The notes under the pieces were generated by a model. The model worked only from the letters and a program-made list of their open reading frames with translations. It had not been told where the DNA came from and made no database searches. 34,028 bases of DNA from the NCBI GenBank assembly GCA_009602725.1, contig WELB01000108.1:341590-375617 (forward strand), given 5' to 3'. This document shows, one piece after another, positions 23,730 through 33,915 of this stretch. Made by a program: the position numbers and the translations under genes. Numbering within the stretch: position 1 is the first letter of the stretch; the number at the start of each line of letters is the position of its first letter. The stretch comes from Spirogloea muscicola (taxonomy: Eukaryota > Streptophyta > Zygnematophyceae > Spirogloeales > Spirogloeaceae).

Positions 23730-23929
23730 CAGCTGCTCCGGTCGCCCAGTCGACCGGGCGGTTGCCCGCGCCCCCCCTCCCCCGCTCATCACCCCCCCAC
23801 CACACTCGCGGTATGCACTTTTCCAGCCGCTCTTCCGTTATCAGCAGCCGCCTTCAGCACTGGAAGCGCCGTCGGTCCACTGAGGTCATCCTCTCGATTA
23901 CCCATTGCCGGCCACCCCGGCCGCCGCGG

Positions 23930-23953
23930 CCGCCGCCGCCGCCGCCGCCGCCG
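23930..23953. repeat. (GCC)n trinucleotide tract
   Basis: Uninterrupted GCC triplets in the leader island of GT31 copy B. Confidence 0.95.
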
Positions 23954-24222
23954 GCCGCGCTCGCCAGAGCCAGGCCGAGGCTGAGCGACCATCTTCCATA
24001 GCCCGACAGCGTCTCCTGCAGCGGGCGAGCGAGCTGCCGGGCCAGCTTGGTGGCCCCCGTCCGGCCCCCGGCTGCAGGCCTGGCTCCGACACCGGCGCGC
24101 GGGAGGCCGGCGCCGGCCCGGCGCGCCCGCCGCATGAGGCGCACTCCCGGCCTGGACACCATGTACGACCCAGGGCGTGGCGGCAGCTGAGGCGGTAGAC
24201 GGCGTGCCGGGGGGGGAGAGGG

Positions 24223-27200
24223 ATGCCGGCCCGGAGCAAGGGAGCGGTGCGATCCATTGGCAAAGTAGCCATCTGGCTGGCCACCGTCTTCGGCGCCACC
24301 TACGTCTGCGGGAGGTGCGGCTCGTGTGCCAGGCCCACATGCACGCCGAGCTCCACCCCAGGGACGGCTTCACTGAGGTCAAGCAGGCTCGGGTCCATCG
24401 ATCGAGTTTTGAGCATTGAGCTTGCAGCAAGCTGAGGGAGCTCCAATGGGTACTCTACAAAGAAAGCCTGAACGCAGCGGAGCCAGAGAGTGAGGATGAG
24501 AATCAGAAGGGTTTGGAAAACAGCTTGCAACCGTCTTGCAACCGTTTGAGGAGCCAGGATGATGCTGGACCGCAGTTCAGCAGGGTTCCTTTCCTCCTAA
24601 GGAGATCTGCAGTGTGCAAGGCTTCAACATCTGATGCTAGACTCGACAAGTTTCAGTCGCTTTCTGTGCTGCTGACATTGACCTACTGCTGACTCTTCCA
24701 AGACTCCACAGACTCCATCGTTCCTGGTCTGGGCCTGGCTAACACTGACCACTTCATCAAACATCAAACTTCTCTGCTCCCAGAGGCTAGGCAATGCTTG
24801 GAGGGAGAAGTCTGCACAAGCAATAGTTGGGTGACAATGCTGCAGTGCATTGCACTCCTGACCGGACTGCGTCTGAAGGTGCAGGATCTGGCACAGCACA
24901 AACCTACAGCCACGTGCCAAGAGCGACTTTGAAGGGCTTGTGGACCACCCTATGAGATCGATCTCCCTTAGAGAAATCCAGGAGCCAGCTGAAAGGAGAT
25001 TAGTATGTATTTTGGCCCTGACTTGCTGGCCGTAGACAAATGGCAATCATCAACTAGTGTCATGTATGCAAGGCTCCTGCAACTCTCAGGCACAGGGCGA
25101 GCATTATGGTTGAGCTGCCTCCTGCTCTGTGCATGGACACAGACACCTTCACATCGAGATCGAAACATTCTCGAGGAGGTTACAGCCACCCACCAAGCCA
25201 TCAGGTTAGGCTTCGGCATCGAAGGTTCTAATTGATGCCAAAGATGGTGACATGCCTCAGGCAGCGAGCATCTGCACACCTTATATCTACTCGTTGACGG
25301 TTGTTCAGTCATTCAGTGATCGACACTGCTCATAGTTCCTTGTAAGAGAGAAGAGAAGGATTGGTCCTGTGGATGACTTGTCAGAGGTTCTTAGGTTCTT
25401 GGCAAGCTTGATCCATCAAACCTGACAGGGCACTTGACAAGAGCATATCATCCCTGGAGATGGAACTTGCGGCTGCTCGTGCTGCTGGGACCAAGGACGG
25501 CACACCCAACAATGCTTTTCTGGGAGGGGCCAGCTTGGGCGGCTCATCAGAGCCTCGACCGAAAGTCCTTGCAGTTATTGGTGTCAACACGGCTTTTAGT
25601 AGTCGGAGGCGAAGAGACTCCCTCCGAGAAACCTGGATGCCAAGAGGTGAGAGGCACTGTTTTCGCAAGTAACCCACCAGTCTTGACGTGCATTTAAGTT
25701 TGAAAGTGTGCAATTTGGCCTCTAGGAGCGATAACACAGGCGAGGTTCTCGTTGTGCTGGGCATGACATGCAGGGGCATGCATGCTTATCTGCTGCTTAA
25801 GCTCTCCTTGAACACTACCATAATGATTCCATCAGGAGAAAGACTGTCGAAACTGGAGAAGGAGAAGGGCATGGTCGTCCGATTCGTCATCGGCCACAGG
25901 TGTGAGCGCAGCCTGCTCTCTAGCAGTGAAGGCCAAATGCTGCAGCTTGTTGTATGTGTGTGAGGTAGAATGCTTCTGTGTATTTTGAAAGCTGCAGCTC
26001 TGACAGCTGGTAACCAATATTTAGATTCTCCGCCTTTAATTCCTGACAAGCTTCTCTCTCACAAGCTGCAGCGCCACGCCTGGCAGCGTGTATGATCAAG
26101 CAATTGACGATGAGGATGCAGAGTATCACGACTTTCTGAGAGTGGTATGCAATCAGGCCAGATGCTGCTACCTTGCACGTTGTAGCAATCTACTAATGGC
26201 ACTGCAGCTTCAATCACACATGGCATGCTCTGCTATCCTACCATTGCTCTGTTTCTGCAGTGCCTTGCATTGGTCGTCAGCTCCGTTGACTACGTATGCG
26301 CTATATTTTGTCCATATTTAGCAATGAACACCATTTGTAGGTCCACGAGGAGAAGTACCTCACACTATCAGCCAAGACAAAGATATATTTTGCTACAGCT
26401 GTCCTCAAGTGGGAGGCTGATTTTTATGTTAAGGTTGACGATGATGTGCACGTTAATCTGGGTGAGTACTGCTGTGATTGTATTCGAGCACACTTGGACC
26501 CAAGATCCAACTCTGTAAATGGTGACTGATAGCACTTCATTGATTGACCAATAAAAACCTGGTCCTGTTGCACCTTACCTTAGCATCAACTCACAAGGTC
26601 ATTGACTTGGCAGTGAGCTACCGCTGCAGAGCTTCTACGCTTCTTCTAGTCACATAAGTACATTTAGCACCTATCACCATCATTAGTCATGGGCTGTATG
26701 CACAATGCGTCTCATGACAGGCATCCTGGGCTCTACACTTGTCAAGCATCGAACAAAGCCACGTGTGTACCTGGGCTGTATGAAGTCAGGACCTGTTCTG
26801 GCTCAGAAGTGAGGCAATCAGACCTATCTAGCTTGATAATGCGTCTTAGAACAACTGACTGTATCTTTTTGCTTATGTTTTGCTTAACCTTATTCATTTC
26901 TCATTATGACGCAATATTTTACTGCCCTCATATTTAGAAGGCATGTGATGTGGTGCTGTGGACCTGCAGAGGAGTAAAGTATGCTGAGCCTGAGTACTGG
27001 AAATTCGGAGAAGAAGGAAACAAGTAAGTCCGTGCTGCGCACATTGCAGACACCATTGACTCACCTTAAACGACGTTCTATTTTGTCTGCAACAGCCCTT
27101 TCCTAAAAATATTGGCATGATGTGTCCCAGGTATTTTCGTCATGCTACTGGACAGATTTATGCAATATCGAAGGACCTTGCGACGTACATCTCCATCAAC

Positions 27201-27928
27201 CAGTAAATTGACTTGCCCCGTCTGTCTGTCCAACACAGGCTTGTCATGCCGCTAGAGTCGCTTGATAAAATGTAGCAAAGAAAGTATGCTTCTTCCTTCA
27301 GCTGTATCACTGTTTTACCTCCTCACTGCAACGTTGCCTCAGCCACAGTTTGCTCAGGTCATATTGTTCCCTTCTGCACCAAGCGAGGTCCGCAGCAATT
27401 ATGGTCCTCTTAGCAGTCCGCCGTTGTTCTCGAATAATTGTGTGTTGTTGTTCACTTCTGTTGTGCAGGGCCATCTTGCACACATACACCAATGAGGATG
27501 TCTCGCTTGGATCATGGCTTATAGGGCTTGATGTGGATCACGTGGATGACCGAGCCATGTGCTGCGGGACTCCCCCTGGTACAACACCTTGACTTGCCTA
27601 CCTACTATTGTATTGGTATGCAAAGTTGCACAAGCACCTTGCCTTTACAAGCTACTCTCACGCGCACGTGACATGCATGCATTCCTTGTGCCTTCGTCAA
27701 GGCATCTAGTTGCGAGTTTGTCTGGTCATTGAAGAGCCATTCAAAGAAGACCTCACGAGTACTATGTGGATCTTCTCAGATTGTGAGTGGAAGGCGCAAG
27801 CAGGAAACATGTGCCTTGCATCTTTCGATTGGCCTTGCAGTGGTGTGTGCAAGTCTGTGGAGCGCATGAAGGAGGTGCACACCCGATGCGGTGAGGGCAA
27901 TGACGCTCTGTGGGCAACAGCGTTCTGA
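24223..27928 (+). CDS. GT31 galactosyltransferase, copy B, 12 exons, about 419 aa
   Basis: Exons: 24223-24314, 24428-24584, 25143-25204, 25429-25646, 25836-25899, 26072-26144, 26341-26461, 26721-26808, 26970-27023, 27131-27202, 27469-27578, 27780-27928. The end of exon 2 is the least certain. Predicted type II Golgi enzyme: basic N-terminus, signal anchor about 14-29 ([16 protein letters not shown]), an acidic stem, the stem signature [16 protein letters not shown] (DUF4094 type), [33 protein letters not shown], the metal site VDDDV (255-257), [43 protein letters not shown], and the plant-type tail [12 protein letters not shown]...[10 protein letters not shown]. It is closer to the land-plant consensus than copy A. 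Expected substrate UDP-galactose; likely arabinogalactan-protein or N-glycan galactosylation. Same strand as PIG-A, 1.4 kb downstream. Confidence 0.92.
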
Positions 27929-28640
27929 CTGATATGTTGACTGAACACTCGATGAGCCCAGCTTGACCGTCCACAAAGTGTGACGGCGACGCACATAAAG
28001 CCGAGCTTGGGTGGATACTTTAGGACTGTCTTTATTATTGGTCGTTGACCCACTTAGAATTTGTTTATTCCCAGTGAGGAGACACCCTTTCTACTTAGTC
28101 TTTGCACCTCTTATACCACCTCTTTTGAGCCAGGCTTCACCAACCTTGATGGCTGAACAGAGGCACCTAATTTGACACTAAGAAGGTGGTGAAATAATTG
28201 TGTCAATGAATGCAATCTTGAGAGAAGTGATGTGACGGCTTAATGATGGCCCAAGTCTCGTGTTTCTTCCTCTAACTGCCCCGCTGTCGAATTGCCCTCA
28301 CATCTTGCAGGCTAGCCTGTAGCACTTCGTAAGCTGGGCAGCTCTTGCCTGTACCTACAGACTGGTCACATCTTAGCTGATGCCTTGAGCTTTTGCGGTT
28401 TGCTTTGGTTGCCATGATCCAGTCTGTCTGACATCCAGGTACTGTAGTGAGGTTGCTGAGCTCGCGTGCTTTCCTGGTCGCTGTTGCTTCGTCTGCTGCA
28501 TCAGCCTCCTTCGCAGATGCCGACCTGCCTGAGCAGTTCTCTTGGCGCGTCTTGGAGCGTCTTTCTTCTTGGGCTTGCCCTCCTCTGCTCAAGCTCCTCG
28601 AGGGCATCCAGCCTGACTTCGCTGACACAAGTAACCATGG
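27929..28640. other. Gap after GT31 copy B with an unassigned charged open frame
   Basis: The first part is probably the 3' untranslated region of copy B. At 28272-28685 the minus strand is open for 137 codons, giving a Lys/Arg/Ser-rich product, and the plus strand is open from 28447 to 28779 with a signal-peptide-like start (MRLLSSRAFLVAVASSAASA). Neither matches a family I know. A buried exon or retroelement piece is possible. Confidence 0.3.
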
Positions 28641-29480
28641 AATAGAGAAGGCGCGCAGTGCGCGTGAAGATGAAAGGGAGGCCAATGCTAGTCTTACATG
28701 TCCTTGTAACGGGGTAATGAGCTGGCTAAGGGGGACACAAAATATCCTCGAGGGCGCACATACATATCTGACAAGCTAAGCTGAGGAGGTAACGTCTTCT
28801 CGGATTCTGTTGGCTGCTTGTGTCACTCCAACTCGAACGAGCTCTTGCAGGAGTAGCTGGTGGCTGTGAAAGAGAGATGGCGCGCCCATAGAAAAAGAGG
28901 GGCTAGCAGAGCCAGCCCAGACAAGAATGGGTAGCCCAAAAGATGGACAAGGTCAAGGGGGAAGCTTCAAAAGACAGTGCAGATCAGTCAACGAAATAAC
29001 GGGTACTAAAGATAGTCACCCAGTACTCCATATTGACAGCCGCAAGTCGGGAATACCCAGCGGCAGCGAAATGAGTCGGCCCGTAGAAGTGGCACTCCCC
29101 ATGGGGCCAAGGCTGTGAAAAGCCAGCCCGAAAAGAATTGACAAAGGTTGGAAGGGGCCAGAATCGCTTAGCAGCTACGAAGGGGCCTGAAGAAGCTATG
29201 CCAGAACTCCGACAGACTAGCTGCCGGGAAACTATCCCCCTGACGAAAGCCGGAGGCCGCAGCGAGAGCACGGCCAGCACGCAGATGCAAGGCTTGGGCC
29301 ATGGATCGCTGAAGGGAGAGCGACAGTCTCATAGAGAGCCGGCTGCAGCCGTCAGGGTCAGCAGGCAGATGATGCAGGCCAAAGGCCGGAGTTGCTGCAG
29401 CGAAGCGGAGCGGAGGGGCTGTGAATGGCCAGCCAGGCAGGATGGGCAAGGGCCGAAAGGCGCCAAACCCACGAAATGAA
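28640..29480 (-). mobile_element. Retroelement copy: degenerate ORF C-terminus, hairpins and tail
   Basis: The minus-strand frame 29449-29168 contains SMRLSLSLQRSM, then LRAGRALAAASG and SLSEF, matching the family C-terminus. Downstream on the same strand come hairpin motifs at 29147-29111 and 28952-28899 and the GGCCTCCCTTTCATCTTCA tail at 28690-28650. Another hairpin unit (29417-29450) precedes the frame. The block appears to be several nested or tandem 3' fragments. It lies just upstream of the island of the aminotransferase gene. Confidence 0.55.
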
Positions 29481-29574
29481 GAGGCTTTTAAGGCGGTGGC
29501 CGTTAGAGGCCGGCCGTTGGTGCCAACAAGAAATGGAGGAATGAATCAAAAGGGTGGTGTTCATGGGGGGGAAG

Positions 29575-29635
29575 GCACGCGGGGCGCATGAAATGAAATG
29601 GAGGCCAATTCAAGCCGACACATTGTTCATAAGGC
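29575..29635 (-). mobile_element. Retroelement 3'-tail fragment
   Basis: On the minus strand this reads TGTGTCGGCTTGAATTGGCC followed by TCCATTTCATTTCATGCGCC, nearly the same as the plus-strand tail at 19580-19633 after the largest copy. It directly abuts the next GC island. Confidence 0.55.
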
Positions 29636-29639
29636 GCAG

Positions 29640-29945
29640 GGAGGAGCTGCCGCCGTCTCCCGCGAGAGGCCGCCGCTGGCGCGCCGTGCCGCGCGGGATG
29701 CGGCTGTTCGTGCCGCTGGCGGAGGCGTTCGACGGCCGGCTGGGCCTCGCGCTCGGCTCCGCCATCCCCTTCCTCATCGCCTACGCGCTCCAGGCCCGCG
29801 GCCGCCGCGCCGTCCACGCCGCCGCCGCATCCACCTCCGCCGCCACCGCCGACGGCGGTGGCGCCGGCGCCGACCCGCGCGCGTACGTCGCTGCCTCTGC
29901 GGGAGCTCTGCGCGCCCGTGGCTCCAGCCGGCACTGTGGCTGAGC
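29640..29945 (+). promoter_or_regulatory. GC island at the 5' end of the aminotransferase gene
   Basis: GC-rich block around the first exon. Its interrupted GCC tract (29818-29862) is coding and gives an Ala/Ser/Thr-rich stretch after the hydrophobic N-terminal segment. Confidence 0.5.
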
Positions 29946-32439
29946 TGAGCCACCATCAGCCTGCGTGTCTGCCGTCTTATGGCAGCCTTCCTCTGTTTCG
30001 GCGGCCGGCAGCAGACGACCGGACGAGGAGGCTGGCCGACGCCCCGTCGCCAACGGATTCCCGGCGCACGCCGATAGGAGCGATGGTCTCGCCCCTGCAG
30101 CCACAGGGAAAGAGCCAGGTTCCGCTCTGGACAGCCACTCCGCTGGTTGGAAGGAGGTGGAGTGCAACAAGTATGACGCAGAAAGCAATCCGGACGGCTG
30201 CATTCAGCTCGGCATCGCTGACAACAAGGTATTGCTTACACACGATCACAGTATGATCGCCACTGAGAGGATTATAGTGGTTGTGTACCTCATGCTTCTC
30301 ATGTGCTGAGATGTGTGACCTTTGGTAGCTTGAGTTAGTGTGGACAGCAGAATGAGGCAGGCTGGGAGGTTGAGGAGGACTCAGCCCGCTGCCGATTTGC
30401 GAGGCAGAAAGGGCTGCTGGCTGCAATGACACTGCTGTCACTCCTCCCAGGTGTCGCTGGACTTGATTGAGAGCCGGTTGCTTGGTCCGTCCTCTGCCTC
30501 CGCCTGGGCTGCTGGGGAAGGCTGCATGAATCTAGCAGAGATGGCCAGCTATCCAACTGACTCTTTCGGAGGAACGGCAATCTTCCGCAAGGTGAATCAT
30601 GTTCACTTGTGCACACTTGCTCATTGGTGATTTCACAATTGTCAATTACCTGCAAGACAATCTTCAGAAGAGCTTTCATGGGTCATTGATATCGCTGCAA
30701 TGACATGATCCTGGTGTTGCTGCACACTCCATGTATACAAACGGCAGCTCCAGGAGTGAGGCAAATGCTAGCCCATCACGTACGTCCGTGTGACAGAGTC
30801 ACGATACTGAGTCCAGTATTTGGTTGCTGTCCTGTAGGCCTTGGCCAGCTTGCTTATGACCGTTGCAGAAGATAGATTCGATGTTGATCCAGAACACATT
30901 GTTGCGGCTTCAGGAGCATCAGCCATCCTTGAGGTCCTAGCCTTTATCCTCGGGCCTTCACCCACTGACGCATTCCTCGTTCCTGCACCCTATTACACCG
31001 GGTGCAGCTTTGCACCTTCTCAAAGAGTGCTTGCTGATTTTCCGTGCAAAGGGTTCCCAACTTTCTGCCATGCATGATCAAGCCCCTTTTGCACCACCCA
31101 CAGAGTGCGCCGATCAAGTCCTTTTTATAGTGCCTCCAGGATATCTTGTGCGATAAGAAAGAGCACAGGTTGCAGTGCAATAGCAAACCTGAGGGTTCCT
31201 GGAGCCCTTCTGTGCTTCAGTGCTTCTGAAATACATCATGAGTCGGAAGTTACGTTTTCTTACGTCTTTGTTAAATTTCCTCAGCTACATTCTGCATTGT
31301 ACACACTGCAGATTTGATCTTGATGTGGCTGGGAGGCCAGGAGTGAAACTTGTTCCAGCCTTCCTGCAAAGTGCTGATGGCTTTTGCATCACACAGCAAA
31401 GCCTTGAAGAGGCTTACAGGACAGCCAGGTTGAATGGCTCCACAGTGAAGGCCATTGCTGTGACATCTCCAGCAAACCCGATCGGAAGGGTGCTGACAGC
31501 AGGTGAGATCACAAATCAAATCACAGCTAATAGGCCTAGCTGCTGTACTGAATCTATTTCACCTGAACTAGTCACAATGTGATACTGCAAGTCTGACACA
31601 CCCACTGTTGTTGTAGATGAGCTCCAAACTCTCCTTGACTTTGCCGAGGACAGGGGGCTTCACATAATCTCAGATGAGATATATGCAGGTATGAAGCAGG
31701 TAGAAGAACATGTTGAAATCATTGTGATATTAGAGTCGTCTATTGCAAAGTAGTTGCAGACTTAGTTGGTGTGAGCATGAGCATGAGCATGACATCCTCT
31801 CAACAACACAGTTTGTACTAAGACAAGCTTGTGACCTATGCAGGCTCTTGCTTTGGCAAGCCCAGCTTTACAAGTGCAGCAGAGTTAGTGCCACCTGAAC
31901 ACCCTCATGCGCAGCATGTGCACATTGTCTATGGTCTTTCTAAGGATCTAGGCCTCCCTGGTTTCCGGGTCGGCGTCCTTTACAGCCGCAACAAGGAGGT
32001 GCTGGCTCGAGCAGCCAAGATGACAAGATTTTGCGCAGTTTCCTCTCCTTGTCAAGCCCTCCTTGCACCCCTTCTCCAGGACCAGACATTCTGGAACGAT
32101 TACTTGAAGGAGTACCATCAGCGACTGTTGGCGCGCTACCAGATCGTTGTTGAGGCCCTCAACAAGCTGGGAGTGGGTTACGTGGAGGCCAATGCAGGCT
32201 TCTTCGTCTTTGTCTATTTAAGACCATTCCTTGTGACAAGTGATCAGGCTGGTGAGGAGGCCTTTTTCGAGCGGTTACTCTATGATTTAGGCCTCTTCTT
32301 GAATCCAGGAGGGGCCTGGCATTGCAATGAGCCAGGTTGGTTCAGGCTGTGTTTTGCTGCTGTTGATGAGGCAACTCTCAAAGTTGCCATGCGTAGGCTG
32401 CAACAGCTTGTGGCGCACAGGAATGGCAGGCGCCGGTAG
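29698..32439 (+). CDS. ACC-synthase-like PLP aminotransferase, 7 exons, about 521 aa
   Basis: Exons: 29698-29882, 30012-30228, 30451-30591, 30838-31001, 31312-31502, 31617-31688, 31844-32439. The acceptor of exon 2 could be three bases later. Family marks: NKYDAESNPDGCIQLG, LDLIESRL, AASGASAILEVLAF, VPAPYYTGFDLD, VTSPANPIG, IISDEIYAG, the PLP-lysine signature YGLSKDLGLPGFRVG (Lys357), and EPGWFRLCFA with Arg491 for the substrate carboxylate. Plant ACC synthase turns S-adenosylmethionine into ACC, the ethylene precursor; relatives are plain transaminases. Here the position equal to the conserved Glu of the GLAEN motif is Asp132 (IADN), so ACC synthase activity is doubtful. The N-terminal 80 or so residues include a hydrophobic segment (GLALGSAIPFLIAYALQ) and are absent from typical plant enzymes, suggesting a membrane anchor or targeting signal. 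Confidence 0.9.
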
Positions 32440-32639
32440 TGTGTGGGTTGTGCAGTTGCAGCTGAGGCTGCTGTTAGGCATGTTGGGGCGTCCTGCCAGA
32501 GACCAGTGTTGAGGTTATTTTGTACTACTATCATGTATACTTGGGCAGCTGATTAGTGCTGTACCGATTATAAAATGCTATGCAGTGGCTCTTGTGATTA
32601 GACAGCTGAGAAAGGGTTGCGTAGATTAGAGTCCTCGGT
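32440..32639 (+). other. 3' flank of the aminotransferase gene
   Basis: Probable 3' untranslated region. An ATTATAAAAT stretch near 32567-32576 could contribute to 3' end formation. No other element is recognised. Confidence 0.35.
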
Positions 32640-32907
32640 TATCAAAATTTATGCAGAGGTTTGTTGCTGACACCGATTACACTGGCCGTCTTGATCCTGA
32701 TGGTGCTGCAATGTTCAAATCATCTCTGGTTGATTGTAGCTTTTTGGCAAACTGGTGGCTAACGAGCATTGGCCGCGCACCTATATCCACCATCACCGTA
32801 GCTGGCCTTGCCGATGTATCGCAGTAGCCATATTCACAACTATACTGGTATTGTTGATCATTGCAAGCGCAGCCAATTGTACAGTCCTCGCCATAGGAGG
32901 TCTGCAT
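32640..32907 (-). pseudogene. Degenerate retropepsin-like fragment of a retroelement
   Basis: The minus-strand frame 32907-32677 contains ATVMVDIGARPMLVSHQFAK, which fits the N-terminal lobe of an LTR-retrotransposon aspartic protease (VDTGAxPxxx...LAxxLxLTxDDL), with the catalytic D-T-G changed to D-I-G. A frame change near 32700 then restores a TIRIKTASVIGVSNKPL-like continuation that fits the usual second block. There is no intact ORF around it. I recognise the pattern from algal gag-pol-like genes; no alignment was possible. Confidence 0.5.
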
Positions 32908-33546
32908 TGGGCGATACAGTTGTCTGGAAGGCTGAGTGCTTATACAGCAATCATTTGGTCAGCGGAATTTCCACTTGCACACCAATGGCATCACCTACAC
33001 CACGATTGCCTATCGATTGAGTCATTTTGCTCAAACAAGCCAACGTCTCTCAGTGCAACGACTGAGGTAGCGTCCACATTTGCGAGAAGTGCACCACTCG
33101 GCACTGCAGAAGTGGAATGCGCCAGTGCTTTGACGTTGAAATTTGGAACCACACAATGAGGTGGTTCATTGCTTGGGACATCTTTCACCCATCGCTGGGT
33201 GTCTTAAAGTGCCAGACTTGCCGTTAATCCGCAACTCACTCTTACCACGCTTCAGCAGATTACAAGTGACTTCAGAATGAGGCGTTGCCGAATCCAGCAG
33301 TCACAAGCTCATAAGCTCATCTCAAGCTCAAGAGGTTCTCGTGTGTATATTCTGGTTCATGTACTGCTTATCACCTACTACTTGACTAGCCTTACTTCTC
33401 ACTTCAACCACTAGTCGGATCCCGTTTTGACGGCCACGTTGAGTCTGACACTTCACAATTTCTATTCCTGTACTAAATCTGGATGATCTACGTCATAGGC
33501 CAGCCAACACCATATATCGCGACACCCTCTTGGAGAAAAACAAATG
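32908..33546. other. Gap between retroelement fragments
   Basis: No gene recognised. On the minus strand a short Cys-rich frame near 33080-33140 (FCSAEWCTSRKCGRYLSRC) could be a decayed zinc-knuckle region upstream of the protease fragment, but this is weak. The plus-strand frame 32755-33159 is antisense to the protease remnant. Confidence 0.3.
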
Positions 33547-33915
33547 CGGCTGCTGATATTAAAGAATCGGCTGTAAACTGCCAGCCAGATGCGTACAGGT
33601 GTTCATGACGGAGCCAAAGGCTAGGCAGACAGGGCGCCCTCGATACCCTCGTGTCAGCAGTAGGAAGTCAGATGAGCTGAGGGGAGGAAGAGCAACCCCG
33701 CTGCGCAGACCAAAGGCTGCTGCAAGGGCGCGACCAGCCCGGCGATGCAAAGCAATCGCCTGGGACCGCTGTAGGCACATAGACAGACGCATTCGGTAGC
33801 AGGACACAAGACCCACAGGCACCGATCCACCGGGAAGGGCGCTTCTTGAAGTGGAGAGGCATCGTGTATTAGAAAGAAATGTAGGCCAAATGGCCAGGTA
33901 CAAAGGCAAGCACAT
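33547..33915 (-). mobile_element. Retroelement copy with the longest open C-terminal frame
   Basis: The minus-strand frame 33915-33559 reads CYRMRLSMCLQRSQ, then HRRAGRALAAAFGLRSG and LSSSDFLLLTRGY. At the expected stop the codon is CGA instead of TGA, so the frame runs on. The part 33547-33726 is the 180-bp match to 18393-18572. It lacks upstream domains, so it is 5'-truncated like the others. Confidence 0.6.

Larger units (their letters stand above)
23420..24320 (+). promoter_or_regulatory. GC island at the 5' end of GT31 copy B
   Basis: The longest GC-rich block in the window. It holds a 28-bp tandem repeat (23663-23729), C-rich runs near 23765-23800, a (GCC)n tract at 23930-23953 and then the first exon. 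The (GCC)n tract lies about 270 bases before the start, on the coding strand. It is probably promoter and leader; long minus-strand frames here are composition artefacts. Confidence 0.5.

Noticed and set aside
23789-24430. Minus-strand 213-codon frame over the GT31 copy B first exon
   Set aside because: Antisense to a supported exon, Arg/Ala/Pro-rich by composition, no motifs.
31772-31791. Short GAGCAT repeat in an intron of the aminotransferase gene
   Set aside because: Only about three units in an intron; no functional signal.
32755-33159. Plus-strand 134-codon frame with a possible membrane helix
   Set aside because: Antisense to the retropepsin-like remnant, whose minus-strand pattern is more specific. 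The hydrophobic stretch is likely incidental.
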